Below, in pieces: positions 8,019 to 18,071 of a stretch of 64,000 bases of DNA. A model generated the notes under the pieces. That model saw only the letters and a program-made list of their open reading frames with translations, was not told the origin of the DNA and ran no database searches. Numbering within the stretch: position 1 is the stretch's first letter; each line of letters opens with the position of its first letter. Source of the stretch: Bacteroidetes bacterium RIFCSPLOWO2_12_FULL_35_15. Lineage in GTDB: Bacteria > Bacteroidota > Bacteroidia > 2-12-FULL-35-15. The position numbers were made by a program, and so were the translations under genes. The stretch spans positions 1-64,000 of the forward strand of contig MEPB01000060.1 of the NCBI GenBank assembly GCA_001769385.1, in the 5' to 3' direction.

Positions 8019-11000
8019 ATGAACAAAATATTACAAATCCTTTTTTTCTTTTTTATTTGTTCAACAATTTCTTTTTCGCAAATCCTAAAAAAGAAAATGG
8101 AGGATCTGGATTCGGCCTATTATCATGATGATTATATAAAGTCAAAAAAACTCATCGCTGAAATCCTTCCCAAAGCTGAAAGTGTTAAAGATGATACAGT
8201 GTATATCGAATTTTTAAGCACTTGCGGTTCGGTTTATTATCATACCAATGAATTTACAACCGCAGAAAACTATTTTTTGCTCGCTTCTGAAAAAGCAAAA
8301 ATTGTTTTTGGTGAAAATGATTATCACTATTCTCTTCCTCTTTTTAATCTCGCAGGCTGTTATAAAGAAGAAGGAAGATATGCCGAAGCGGAACCCTTGT
8401 ATATGAAATCATTGCCTGTTCTTGCAGAAGCCTTTGGACAATACAGTGTTGAATATACGCGTTGTTTTTATACACTGGGTTCCATGTATGTGGATATGGC
8501 CAAATACGATTATGCCGAAAGTATGTGTGTAGCAGCAGTAAATTTCTATAAAGAAAAATTAGGAACTGCAGATCCTGAATATTTAGGAGCGCTTGGAACA
8601 GTAGGTATAATTTACCAGGGACAGGGTAAATACGATAAAGCGGAAGAAATAGTTCTGGCCCTGTTAAATTATTTTAAATCTTTACCAAATCAGGAAAAGG
8701 AAACAATAGAAACCTTACAAAATAATCTGGGTGATTTATATCGTACCATGGGTGAATATGAAAGGGCTGAACCAATTTTATTGGAAGTTATTAAAACCTG
8801 TGATGAACATTCCTTATCTGCTGCAACAATTTTGAATAACTTAGGTCTTGTTCAAAAAGCACTTGGTAAATTTTCCGAATCAGAATCTTCATATAAAAAA
8901 TCAATTAGCATTTATAAGTTTTTAAATAAAACCAATCATCCCGACTATGCCAGTCCGGTAAATAATTTAGGTGAGTTATACAGAGGCATGGGACGTTTGC
9001 AGGAAGCTTTTAATTCATTTGTGGAGGTTCTGGAAGTCAGGAGAAAAATGGGCGGAACAGAGCATCCTAATTATGCAAATGCATTAAATAATTTGGCTCT
9101 TGTGGAATATAAGGTTGGGAATTTAGTGGATGCAGAACAACACTTTTTAGCAGCAAAAGAAATTTACAGAAAAGTATTAGGTGAGAAACATCGGTTTTAT
9201 GCAAACAGTTTGAATAGTCTGGCTTCTATTTATAAAGAACAAGGGGATCTTAAAAAAGCAGAGGCAACTTATCTCGAATGCATAAAAATTTACAAAGAAA
9301 ATTATGGTGAAACAAATGACACCTATGGAACTTACCTTGGACAATTAGCATTAATCTATCATCGCATGAAACGCTATGATGAAGCCATTAACCTGACAAA
9401 AAAATCACTTGAGATCATAAAAAATAAATTAGGAGAAAATCATTTCAACTTCATTGAAGCAGAATATAATCTTGCAGAGATCTGTCTGGATGCTGGCAAG
9501 TATAAGGAAGCAGAGATATACTATTTGAAGGCGATACAAGGTTATATGTTTTTGATAGAAAAATATTTTCCTTCTTTGAGTGAAAAAGGAAAAACAGAAT
9601 TTTATTATACTATTTACTATTCCTTCGAAACCTATAATTCATTCGTGATTCAGATGATGGATCAATTTCCAAAAGATGATCATCATATATTGATCGAACA
9701 GATGTTTAACAATCAATTGGTTTACAAATCACTTTTGCTGAAAGAAACAGGAAAAACAAAAATTAAGGTGGCAGCAAGTAATAATGAAGAGCTGAAAAAA
9801 GAGTATGAGCAATTAATTAAAATGCGTGAAAATATTGTGCAGCAATATCGGTTGAGTGTTGAAGATATTGCAGAGATAGGAATTGATCTTCCTGCTTTGG
9901 AAAAAGAGGCAAATGATCTGGAACAAAAAATTAATTCAACCTCCTCTTTAATAATTACTAAAAGTGATTCAGAAAAAAAATCATGGAAAGAAATTCAGAA
10001 AGTATTAAAATCTGGTGAATGTGCTGTGGAGATGGTTCAGACACAGTTTTATATAAATCAGAAATGGACCGATTCTATTTATTATTCTGCAATTATTATT
10101 GATAAGATTTGTTTGACACCGAAGTTTGTTCTCCTGAAAAATGGAAATGAATTAGAAAATAATTCAATTAAAAAATACAGAACATTAATAAAATCAAAAT
10201 CTGATGACGAATTTGCTTATACTATTTTTTGGAAGCCTTTAAAAGCAGCTATCGGAAATTCAAACAAGATCTATTTTTCTCCTGATGGAGTCTATCAGCA
10301 GGTAAATTTATATACATTAAAAAATCCGGAGACCAAGAAATATTTGATCGAAGAAACAACAATTTCATTGCTTACCAATACAAATTATTTATTGGAAACT
10401 CATGTATCCTCGACTTCAAAAAAAGCAGAAATATTTTCTTATCCTGATTATGATTTTACGGCTTCTTCTTCAGAAGTAAAAAGCATTGAACCTCTTTCCC
10501 GTTATGGATTTGCTCACTTACAGGAATTGCCCGGCACAAAAATAGAAGCGGATGCTATTACAAAAATACTGGAAACTCAAAACTGGAAAGTAAACAAACA
10601 TTTGCAGGCGGAAGCTTCTGAAGATGCCATAAAAAAGATTGTCAATCCGAAAGTATTACACATAGCTACACATGGTTTTTTTCTGGAAGATGTAAATGAA
10701 AATGAAAGCAATGTAATAGGCATTCAAGCTGAGAAAGCAAGAGAAAATCCTTTGTTACGTTCAGGATTGATGCTTGCCGGTGCTGCATCTATTGCGCGTG
10801 ATTCTATTCTCGACAATACAAAAGAAGATGGAATATTAACGGCTTATGAAGCTGCCAATCTTGATCTTACTCAAACAGATCTGGTGGTGCTTTCTGCCTG
10901 TGAAACAGGATTGGGCGAAGTCCACAATGGTCAAGGTGTTTATGGGTTGCAACGTGCATTTATGGTTGCCGGAGCAAAAGCAGTAATTATGAGTTTATGG

Positions 11001-11171
11001 GTAGTGGATGATTATGCAACGCAGGAATTGATGAGCATTTTTTACAGTGAATGGTTAAAAGATCCGACTTCAGAAAATAAACAAAGAGCTTTACGCACTG
11101 CACAGCTTAAACTAAAAGAAAAATATCCTGAACCTTATTTTTGGGGAGCATTTGTGATGGTGGGAGAATAA
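8019..11171 (+). CDS. Secreted TPR-CHAT protein
   Basis: The 1050-residue protein begins with a signal peptide (ILQILFFFFICSTISFS). Residues about 50-520 form some ten kinesin-light-chain-type tetratricopeptide repeats (units such as YAEAEPLYMKSL and NLGELYRGMGRLQEA). A coiled-coil linker follows, and the last 330 residues are a CHAT domain with the dyad histidine in VLHIATHGFF and the cysteine in LVVLSACETGLGE. CHAT is a caspase-related peptidase fold. The exported location suggests an envelope or surface role rather than an intracellular CRISPR-linked one. Gene neighbours give no substrate. Domain call is firm, function open. Confidence 0.93.
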   Translation: MNKILQILFFFFICSTISFSQILKKKMEDLDSAYYHDDYIKSKKLIAEILPKAESVKDDTVYIEFLSTCGSVYYHTNEFTTAENYFLLASEKAKIVFGENDYHYSLPLFNLAGCYKEEGRYAEAEPLYMKSLPVLAEAFGQYSVEYTRCFYTLGSMYVDMAKYDYAESMCVAAVNFYKEKLGTADPEYLGALGTVGIIYQGQGKYDKAEEIVLALLNYFKSLPNQEKETIETLQNNLGDLYRTMGEYERAEPILLEVIKTCDEHSLSAATILNNLGLVQKALGKFSESESSYKKSISIYKFLNKTNHPDYASPVNNLGELYRGMGRLQEAFNSFVEVLEVRRKMGGTEHPNYANALNNLALVEYKVGNLVDAEQHFLAAKEIYRKVLGEKHRFYANSLNSLASIYKEQGDLKKAEATYLECIKIYKENYGETNDTYGTYLGQLALIYHRMKRYDEAINLTKKSLEIIKNKLGENHFNFIEAEYNLAEICLDAGKYKEAEIYYLKAIQGYMFLIEKYFPSLSEKGKTEFYYTIYYSFETYNSFVIQMMDQFPKDDHHILIEQMFNNQLVYKSLLLKETGKTKIKVAASNNEELKKEYEQLIKMRENIVQQYRLSVEDIAEIGIDLPALEKEANDLEQKINSTSSLIITKSDSEKKSWKEIQKVLKSGECAVEMVQTQFYINQKWTDSIYYSAIIIDKICLTPKFVLLKNGNELENNSIKKYRTLIKSKSDDEFAYTIFWKPLKAAIGNSNKIYFSPDGVYQQVNLYTLKNPETKKYLIEETTISLLTNTNYLLETHVSSTSKKAEIFSYPDYDFTASSSEVKSIEPLSRYGFAHLQELPGTKIEADAITKILETQNWKVNKHLQAEASEDAIKKIVNPKVLHIATHGFFLEDVNENESNVIGIQAEKARENPLLRSGLMLAGAASIARDSILDNTKEDGILTAYEAANLDLTQTDLVVLSACETGLGEVHNGQGVYGLQRAFMVAGAKAVIMSLWVVDDYATQELMSIFYSEWLKDPTSENKQRALRTAQLKLKEKYPEPYFWGAFVMVGE

Positions 11172-11186
11172 TAAAACGAATCGAAA

Positions 11187-11858
11187 CTAATACCGGTGTA
11201 CCAAAACACAATTTTCAAACCCGTAAGACTTTATTTTATTTATAGTTGTTTTCCCGATTATTTGATTCATTCTTTCCGCGATTGCTAAGGTTTGTTTTCG
11301 GGATACCTCATCATTAAAAGGTCTGTTGAAAAAAATTATTCCTGAGTTTGCTTTAAGTTTTTTTATATTATATAGAAAAGATTCCTGATCAATTATTTTT
11401 GGAACTTTAGCATCAACAAAAACATCAATTACGATTAAATCAAATTGCTGCTCACAGCTTTGAACAAAATCAAAAGCACCTTTATTCAGCAATGTTATAG
11501 TATTATATTGCTGTATGTTGAAATATTTTTTTGTCAGCTTAATTACAACAGGATCTTTTTCTACACCAATAATTGAACAGTTAAACTTGTATTTTTTCAG
11601 TAACATATCAGCCACATCACCTGCGCCAAATCCAAGTATTAATACATTTTTGATTTCCAGGTCTTCAATTTTTTCTTTCTCAAAGATATATTCAAATACT
11701 TTATGTAAACCTCCAAATGAGTAGTTTACCTGTTTCGTATTCAACACATACACTCCGTTTTCAATGGTTACTTCCAATTGTGGAGTAACATCCCCTTTAC
11801 ATTTTTCCAATGTAATCGGAATTATATAACTGATAACTTTTCGAATCCGGGTAATCAA
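11187..11858 (-). CDS. Spermidine synthase-like methyltransferase-fold protein
   Basis: The 223-residue protein has the Rossmann motif NVLILGFGAGD near residue 70, an acidic strand end IIGVEKDP about 28 residues later, and FDLIVIDVFVDAKVP near 138, which corresponds to the D-[VL]-[FY] region of spermidine synthases. In Bacteroidota such shortened relatives are common and usually of unknown substrate. Aminopropyl transfer is possible but the usual tetrad of catalytic aspartates could not be confirmed. It stands tail-to-tail with the TPR-CHAT gene. Confidence 0.7.
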   Translation of the reverse strand: MITRIRKVISYIIPITLEKCKGDVTPQLEVTIENGVYVLNTKQVNYSFGGLHKVFEYIFEKEKIEDLEIKNVLILGFGAGDVADMLLKKYKFNCSIIGVEKDPVVIKLTKKYFNIQQYNTITLLNKGAFDFVQSCEQQFDLIVIDVFVDAKVPKIIDQESFLYNIKKLKANSGIIFFNRPFNDEVSRKQTLAIAERMNQIIGKTTINKIKSYGFENCVLVHRY

Positions 11859-11945
11859 AGCTTTCTCGATCTAAAATTTGAAACAGCAATGCAAACTTTT
11901 CAAGTTCAGAATAAATTTAACCCAAAAGGATAATATAAACTATGA

Positions 11946-12596
11946 CTATTTATAATCTTCGATACTTAATTGCTTATTGCAAAAAGGATATTCATATTCC
12001 TGTTGGTTGGAGCATACAAAGATCAACCGATCTTTCGAATAGGTATTCACTAAATTCTGATACCAGTCAATCGCTTTTTTGTCAAGGTTGGAAGTAGGCT
12101 CATCAAGCAGTAAGAGAGGAGTGTTCGCCAAAATAGCCAAGGCTAAACGAACGCGCTGTTTCATTCCTGATGAATAATATTTCAATTGTTTATTTTGTGC
12201 TTTTTCGAGTTGAGTAAGGGCAATAATTTCTTTGGTTTTTAATCCTTCATAAAAGGGTTTAAACTGTGCTTGAAATTCAATGGACTCAGCTAATGTAAAT
12301 TCCTCAAACAATTCGAGGTAAGGGGAAGCAAAACTAATATATTTATAAAGTTCTTCCTGTTCAATTTCTTTTTTTTCTGTTCCGCCAGCTTTCAACATTG
12401 AACTTTCAGCTTTGTATTCTATCTCGCCTTCCGACTGAATAATGTTTCCTGCAATTACCTGAAGTAAAGTTGATTTTCCGGAACCGTTCGAACCTAAAAT
12501 AACATAGTTATTATCACTTGTAAATTCATAATCCACTTTGCGGAATATCCACTCGTAATTATAACGTTTACCTATATTATTTAATTTTATGTTCAT
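11946..12596 (-). CDS. ABC transporter ATP-binding protein
   Basis: The 216-residue ATPase has Walker A GSNGSGKST near residue 35, signature YSSGMKQRVRLALA near 140 and Walker B LLLLDEPTSNLD near 160. No permease gene is adjacent, so the transported compound is unknown. The compact, single-domain form resembles CcmA-like ATPases. It lies downstream of lpxA on the same strand but a hairpin repeat separates them, so cotranscription is uncertain. Confidence 0.88.
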   Translation of the reverse strand: MNIKLNNIGKRYNYEWIFRKVDYEFTSDNNYVILGSNGSGKSTLLQVIAGNIIQSEGEIEYKAESSMLKAGGTEKKEIEQEELYKYISFASPYLELFEEFTLAESIEFQAQFKPFYEGLKTKEIIALTQLEKAQNKQLKYYSSGMKQRVRLALAILANTPLLLLDEPTSNLDKKAIDWYQNLVNTYSKDRLIFVCSNQQEYEYPFCNKQLSIEDYK

Positions 12597-12623
12597 GGGT
12601 GTTGATGCCGAATTGTTTTTTTT

Positions 12624-12698
12624 GTCATTTCGACCACAGGGAGAAATCTCGTTTTTTTTTTAACATTATTAAGATTCCTCCACTGTGGTCGGAATGAC
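12624..12698. repeat. Hairpin repeat, family A, copy 1
   Basis: GTCATTTCGACCACAGGGAG on the left pairs imperfectly with the GGTCGGAATGAC end on the right around a T-rich loop. The same repeat family occurs at 38533-38605 and 52597-52671. It lies between lpxA and the ABC ATPase gene and could act as a transcript end or processing site. Confidence 0.75.
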
Positions 12699-12744
12699 AT
12701 TGAAGTCATAATTCGTATATTCGTATAAATTAGTATTTCGTAGA

Positions 12745-13518
12745 TTAAGAAATCCCCCTCATGATTCCATCTTTTGATTCACGGATGAATCGAAGGATCT
12801 GATCTTTTTCAGGTGATGCCGGAGCTTCCTGCTCAATGATGGCCAATGCATTTGTTACATTATGCCCTTTGATATAAAGTGTGCGGTAAATATCTTCGAT
12901 CTCTGAAATCCGTTCATTACTGAATCCTCTTCTGCGCAATCCAACAGAGTTGATGCCAATATATTGCAATGGCTCGCGCGCTGCTTTAGTAAAGGGAGGT
13001 ACATTTTTTCTTACGCCTGTATGTCCCGTAATAAATGCATGTGCGCCAATTTTTACAAATTGTGAAATACCAACGCCACCTTCAATTATTACCCAGTCAT
13101 CTATATCCACATGTCCGGCAAGATTCACGCTGTTTGCAATTATTACATTGTTGCCTATCATACAATCATGAGCTACATGAACATAAGCCATCAGTAAGCT
13201 ATTGCTGCCAATCACAGTTTTTTGTTTATCAATAGTGCCGCGATTAACTGTAACACATTCTCGAATAGTAGTGTTATCGCCAATTTCAGCAGTAGTTTCT
13301 TCGCCTTTGAATTTTAGATCCTGAGGAATAGCTGCAATTACAGATCCCGGAAATAGTTTGCAGTTTTTACCAATTCGGGCTCCCGGGAAAATAGTTACAT
13401 TCGGGCCAACCCATGTTCCATCGCCAATCTCAACATTTTCATATACCGTTGAAAATGGCGCTAATATTACATTTTTACCTATTTTAGCCTCAGGATGCAG
13501 GTAGGAGAGTTGGGTCAT
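12745..13518 (-). CDS. lpxA: Acyl-ACP--UDP-N-acetylglucosamine O-acyltransferase
   Basis: LpxA performs the first step of lipid A synthesis. The 257-residue protein is built of hexapeptide repeats (left-handed beta helix) over residues 1-190, with the catalytic histidine in VHVAHDCMIGNN near 118 and the C-terminal helical region containing GLRRRGFSNERI. Its start overlaps the end of lpxC/fabZ by 29 bases, so both are translated from one message. Length matches the family. Confidence 0.96.
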   Translation of the reverse strand: MTQLSYLHPEAKIGKNVILAPFSTVYENVEIGDGTWVGPNVTIFPGARIGKNCKLFPGSVIAAIPQDLKFKGEETTAEIGDNTTIRECVTVNRGTIDKQKTVIGSNSLLMAYVHVAHDCMIGNNVIIANSVNLAGHVDIDDWVIIEGGVGISQFVKIGAHAFITGHTGVRKNVPPFTKAAREPLQYIGINSVGLRRRGFSNERISEIEDIYRTLYIKGHNVTNALAIIEQEAPASPEKDQILRFIRESKDGIMRGIS

Positions 13519-14917
13519 TTTTTTTTATTTTTACTATTTGTGCCATTAATTCGGCTTCCATTACAGGTTTGTTGTTTACGTAAGCGATGCCTTTCATATG
13601 ACAGATACCCCTTCGGATAGGTGATAAAAGATGCAAATCAAAAACAACGGTATCACCTGGAATTACTTTTTGCTTAAATTTTACTCCATCGATTTTCATG
13701 AAATAAGTTAAATAATTTTCAGGATCTGGCACTGTTTTTAAGATCAAAACGCCTCCGGTTTGCGCCATGGCTTCAACCAATAAGACCCCCGGCATTACAG
13801 GGTTTTCCGGGAAGTGTCCTTTAAAAAACTCTTCATTCATGGTTACATTTTTTACTCCAACTACTGATTCTGGAGTAATGTTCATGATCTTGTCAATCAA
13901 TAAAAAAGGCTGGCGATGAGGCAATAATTTTTGAATGTCCATTATGTTAAGGACAGGCTCTTTCGTTAAATCAAAAGTTGGATGTTCATTCTTTTTACTT
14001 CTTTGTTTTTTTATCAGTTCTTTAATTTGTTTTGCAAAGGCAATGTTTCCGGCATGTCCTGGGCGTGCTGCCAAAATATGCATTTTTAAAGGCACTCCCA
14101 CCAAAGCAAGATCTCCAACAATATCAAGTAATTTATGACGTGCGGGTTCGTTAAAGTAATGTAAAGTAGTGTTGTTCAATACTCCTTTTCCTTTAACTTC
14201 CACATCTTCCTTATGAAAAACTTTTTTAAGTTTATTTAATTTTTCTTCTGAAACCTCTTTATCTACCAATACAATGGCATTGTTTAAATCACCGCCTTTT
14301 ATCAGATTATGTTCCAGCAAAGCTTCTAATTCATGCAAAAAAACAAAGGTTCTGCAATTTGCGATCTCCGTTTTAAAATCACTTACTTTATAAATATGCG
14401 CATGTTGAGTTCCTAATACATCTGAATTATAATCCACCATAACAGTAACTCTGAATTCATCCTGAGGTACGGCAAGCATTTCAACATTTTTTATAGGATC
14501 TTCGTAGGAAAGATTTTCCTTCAATTCAAAATAGATGCGTTCGGCATTTTGTTCTATAGCACCTGCTTCTTCCAGTTTTTTTACAAAGGGCATGGAACTG
14601 CCATCCATAATTGGCATTTCCGGACCATCAATTTCCATCAACACATTGTCAATTTCCATCCCAACCAATGCTGCTAATACATGTTCTGTAGTATAAATAC
14701 GTGCTCCATTTTGTTCCAGAGTTGTTCCACGGGCAGTATCAACAACGTTATCAACATCCGCATCAATGATGGGATTATTGGTCAGATCAACTCGTTGAAA
14801 TTTGAAACCATGATTTTCTGGCGCTGGCAAAAATGTTAATGTTGCTTGTTTACCGGTGTGTAAACCTACTCCTGAAATTGTTACTACGTTTTTTATTGTT
14901 CTTTGATGTACGATCAT
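13490..14917 (-). CDS. lpxC/fabZ: Fused UDP-3-O-acyl-GlcNAc deacetylase / (3R)-hydroxyacyl-ACP dehydratase
   Basis: The 475-residue protein joins two enzymes, a fusion typical of Bacteroidota. Residues 1-300 are the zinc deacetylase LpxC, with the zinc histidine in YTTEHVLAAL and HKLLDIVGDL, and the active-site HAARPGHAGN. Residues about 325-470 are FabZ, with LLPHRQPFLLID and the catalytic histidine and glutamate in GHFPENPVMPGVLLVEAMAQ. It directs hydroxyacyl chains to lipid A or to fatty acid elongation. It is cotranscribed with lpxA. The neighbouring lpxD found in many relatives is not between this gene and the HD gene. Confidence 0.97.
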   Translation of the reverse strand: MIVHQRTIKNVVTISGVGLHTGKQATLTFLPAPENHGFKFQRVDLTNNPIIDADVDNVVDTARGTTLEQNGARIYTTEHVLAALVGMEIDNVLMEIDGPEMPIMDGSSMPFVKKLEEAGAIEQNAERIYFELKENLSYEDPIKNVEMLAVPQDEFRVTVMVDYNSDVLGTQHAHIYKVSDFKTEIANCRTFVFLHELEALLEHNLIKGGDLNNAIVLVDKEVSEEKLNKLKKVFHKEDVEVKGKGVLNNTTLHYFNEPARHKLLDIVGDLALVGVPLKMHILAARPGHAGNIAFAKQIKELIKKQRSKKNEHPTFDLTKEPVLNIMDIQKLLPHRQPFLLIDKIMNITPESVVGVKNVTMNEEFFKGHFPENPVMPGVLLVEAMAQTGGVLILKTVPDPENYLTYFMKIDGVKFKQKVIPGDTVVFDLHLLSPIRRGICHMKGIAYVNNKPVMEAELMAQIVKIKKNDPTLLPAS

Positions 14918-15104
14918 TGTTCTTTCTTAAATTGTACGGATGTTTTATGCAATACTATTTCTAAAATATATTTATTATTCCTCGTAATTATTTAAGTCTC
15001 AAATTTATACAAATTATTAATTAGATAGCTATAGAGGAGTATTTTGTTTTGAATAGCTTTTTGTTGATATATTATTTTTTGATTGAGTTTATTTTAATTC
15101 AGAA

Positions 15105-16334
15105 CTATTTAGGATAACACAAATAATATTTTTTTACAGTTTTTGCCAATACCTGAATATTTAATTGGTCCGATGCCTTTGCAATATCAGAAACACTTCC
15201 ATCCTTAAATAAAATATTGATACTGATCTTATCCGCCCGGTATGCATCATTTTCTACATTCCCGGAAAAAACAAAATAATTTACCTGCTTATCATTTAAC
15301 TTGTAAAGCGCTTTTATTTTATTTTTTATTTCTTTTATTTTTTCTTCTTTAAATGGTAAATTCTGTAATTCGATCTTAAATAATTTGCGATTTACCAATT
15401 GTTCACAAAGTTTAGAAAGCACAGCATCTTTATGTTTTGTCCACACTTTTACGGACGTCATGATATCAGAGTCATCTAACAATGCAAATGTTTCTAATAT
15501 TTCAGGTTTTTTTATAAAATCCTGCAACGTGAATTGTTTATATAAAAAAGTTTTTAAGGCCGGGGTGCAAAATAAATCTTCTTTTTTTTGTGCAAGTTCT
15601 TTCGCACGTTTTAAAATATTTACCAATAAATTTTCTGCACTCAATACGGTTTTGTGTAAATATACCTGCCAGTACATGAGTCTGCGGGCAACAATAAATT
15701 TTTCAATGGAATAAATACCTTTTGCTTCCACTGCTAATTGGTCGTTCACAACATTCAGCATAATAATGATCCGGTCAGAACTAACTACACCTTCTGAAAC
15801 ACCGGTAAAAAAACTATCACGTTTCAGGTAGTCTAAGCGGTCCATGTCCAGCTGGCTGGAAACTAATTGATGCAAAAACTTTTTGTGATATTTATTCTGA
15901 AATATTTTGATCGCTAATGTTAATTCTCCTTTAAATTCTGTATTCAACCGATACATGAACAATTCAGAAATAGCTTCATGAGAAATGTTGCTAACAATAC
16001 TATGTTCTAATGCATGTGAAAAAGGTCCATGTCCAATATCATGCAAAAGAATGGCAATGGTCACAGCTTTTGCTTCATCATCAGTGATTTCGTTTCCTTT
16101 GGAGCGGATCACTTCAATGGCTTCACCCATCAAATGCATGGCTCCCATCGCATGATGAAAACGTGTATGCAATGCTCCCGGATAAACTAAATTGGTTAAG
16201 CCCAATTGTTTTATCCTTCGTAAGCGCTGAAAATAGGGGTGTTCTATGAGATCGTAAATTATTTCATAGGGCAGAGATACGAAACCGTAAATTGGATCGT
16301 TAAATATTTTTCGTTTGTTAGAGAAGGAGTTCAT
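15105..16334 (-). CDS. HD-domain phosphohydrolase (dNTPase-like)
   Basis: The 409-residue protein has the H...HD...D metal site of HD hydrolases: TRFHHAMGAMHLM near residue 58 and ILLHDIGHGPFSHALEH near 94. The start NDPIYGFVSLP and the HSIVSNISHE stretch are typical of the SAMHD1/YdhJ-like group, which is linked to dNTP hydrolysis. It is a standard neighbour of the lipid A gene cluster in Bacteroidota. Substrate is inferred only from family. Confidence 0.87.
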   Translation of the reverse strand: MNSFSNKRKIFNDPIYGFVSLPYEIIYDLIEHPYFQRLRRIKQLGLTNLVYPGALHTRFHHAMGAMHLMGEAIEVIRSKGNEITDDEAKAVTIAILLHDIGHGPFSHALEHSIVSNISHEAISELFMYRLNTEFKGELTLAIKIFQNKYHKKFLHQLVSSQLDMDRLDYLKRDSFFTGVSEGVVSSDRIIIMLNVVNDQLAVEAKGIYSIEKFIVARRLMYWQVYLHKTVLSAENLLVNILKRAKELAQKKEDLFCTPALKTFLYKQFTLQDFIKKPEILETFALLDDSDIMTSVKVWTKHKDAVLSKLCEQLVNRKLFKIELQNLPFKEEKIKEIKNKIKALYKLNDKQVNYFVFSGNVENDAYRADKISINILFKDGSVSDIAKASDQLNIQVLAKTVKKYYLCYPK

Positions 16335-16384
16335 TGTTGCAAAGATAATTTATCTTTTTAAACCGAATTCATCTTTAATATTTC

Positions 16385-16392
16385 TAAATTTG
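16385..16392 (+). promoter_or_regulatory. -7 promoter element for porX
   Basis: TAAATTTG matches the Bacteroidota -7 consensus TAnnTTTG and ends 22 bases before the porX start codon. No convincing TTTG -33 element was seen at the right distance. Confidence 0.5.
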
Positions 16393-16414
16393 TAATGCTA
16401 AAAAAATTGAAATT

Positions 16415-17968
16415 ATGGATAAGATACAGATTCTTTGGGCCGATGATGAAATTGATTTATTAAAACCCCATATATTGTTTTTAAAAGAAAAGGGTTATGA
16501 CGTTCAAACCGCTACCAGTGGTGATGAAGCCATTGAATTGGTTGAAAAAAACAATTATGCAGTGGTTTTGCTGGACGAAAATATGCCCGGACTTTCTGGT
16601 TTGGAAACGCTCAACCGGTTAAAGTCATCACACTCTGATCTGCCGGTAATAATGATCACCAAAAGCGAGGAGGAATATTTGATGGAAGATGCAATCGGTT
16701 CCAAAATTTCTGATTACCTCATAAAGCCTGTAAATCCAAATCAAATTTTGCTTTCATTGAAAAAAACATTGGATAACAAACGTTTGATCAGTGAAAAAAC
16801 AACATCTAATTATCAGCAGGAATTTCGTCAGATAGGAATGACTTTAAGCGATCGTTTATCATGGACTGAGTGGGTGGATGTATATAAAAAACTAGTGTAT
16901 TGGGAGTTAGAGTTGGATAAAAGTAAGGATGAGAGCATGATGGAGATCCTGAAAATGCAGAAAGCGGAAGCGAATAAGTTGTATGGTAAATTTGTTGAGA
17001 ATAATTACATTGGCTGGTTAAATGGCAAATCGCAAAATCCTCCTTTATTCTCTCATACTATTTTTAAAGCAAAAGTAGCACCGTTGTTAGAAAAAGATGA
17101 AACTACTTTTGTTGTGCTGATAGATAATTTACGATACGACCAATGGAAAATAATTCAGCCGATAATCTCTGACTATTTTAAAGTGGAATCAGAGGACCTG
17201 TACAGCAGCATTTTACCTACCGCGACACAATATGCACGTAATGCATTTTTTTCCGGTTTGATGCCTTCCGAAATTGAAAAACGTTTCCCCAATATGTGGT
17301 TGAATGACGAAGAAGAAGGAGGAAAAAATTTACATGAAGAGGAGTTGCTTGTGGAGCAATTAAAGCGTTTGGGCAAAGATGTAAAGCACAGTTACAATAA
17401 AATCACTACTCATGCTGCAGGAAAAAAATTGTCGGAGAACATGAGCAATTTAATGCAAAATAAATTGAATGTGATTGTCTATAACTTTGTTGACATGCTA
17501 TCTCATGCCCGTACCGAAATGGAAGTTATCCGTGAATTGGCCGATGATGAAAAAGCGTATCGTTCGATTACTTTATCCTGGTTTGAACATTCACCATTGC
17601 ATGATATCTTAAAACAAATTGCTGCAAAAAAATGCAAGCTGGTAATTACCACAGATCACGGAACCATTAAAGTTGCCGAGCCTTCTAAGGTTGTTGGGGA
17701 TAAAAATGTAAATACTAATTTGCGTTACAAACAAGGTAAAAGCCTTGATTATGTGAAGAAAGATGTGTTTGAAGTCCGAAACCCGGCCGATGCTTTTTTA
17801 CCTAAACAACATGTGAGTACCGCTTTTGTTTTTGTGAAAGAAGATAAATTTTTCGCCTACCCGAATAATTACAATTATTATGTAAATTATTATCGCAATA
17901 CTTTTCAGCATGGAGGCATCTCATTGGAAGAAATGATCATTCCGTTTATTACGTTATCAGCAAAATAA
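16415..17968 (+). CDS. porX: Type IX secretion regulator PorX: response regulator with PglZ domain
   Basis: The 517-residue protein begins with a receiver domain (residues 1-120): acidic pair ADDE near 9-12, phosphoacceptor D54 in VLLDENMP, T82 and K104. The remainder is a PglZ-type alkaline phosphatase-like domain with metal-site signatures FVVLIDNLRYDQW, the SSILPTATQYARNAFF threonine region, TTDHGT and QHGGISLEE. This two-domain layout is diagnostic for PorX, which controls type IX secretion genes and can hydrolyse phosphodiesters. The window has candidate cargo for that system (27103-29502 and 47016-48593) and a histidine kinase, though the partner kinase is not proven. Confidence 0.94.
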   Translation: MDKIQILWADDEIDLLKPHILFLKEKGYDVQTATSGDEAIELVEKNNYAVVLLDENMPGLSGLETLNRLKSSHSDLPVIMITKSEEEYLMEDAIGSKISDYLIKPVNPNQILLSLKKTLDNKRLISEKTTSNYQQEFRQIGMTLSDRLSWTEWVDVYKKLVYWELELDKSKDESMMEILKMQKAEANKLYGKFVENNYIGWLNGKSQNPPLFSHTIFKAKVAPLLEKDETTFVVLIDNLRYDQWKIIQPIISDYFKVESEDLYSSILPTATQYARNAFFSGLMPSEIEKRFPNMWLNDEEEGGKNLHEEELLVEQLKRLGKDVKHSYNKITTHAAGKKLSENMSNLMQNKLNVIVYNFVDMLSHARTEMEVIRELADDEKAYRSITLSWFEHSPLHDILKQIAAKKCKLVITTDHGTIKVAEPSKVVGDKNVNTNLRYKQGKSLDYVKKDVFEVRNPADAFLPKQHVSTAFVFVKEDKFFAYPNNYNYYVNYYRNTFQHGGISLEEMIIPFITLSAK

Positions 17969-18071
17969 AAAATGGAGCGCAGATTTTTAGGGCAGATCTA
18001 ATTTTTTTAAGACTTCAAAAAATCATATTTAATCTTACAATCATAAAAATCTGCGTTCCATCAAAATTAGT

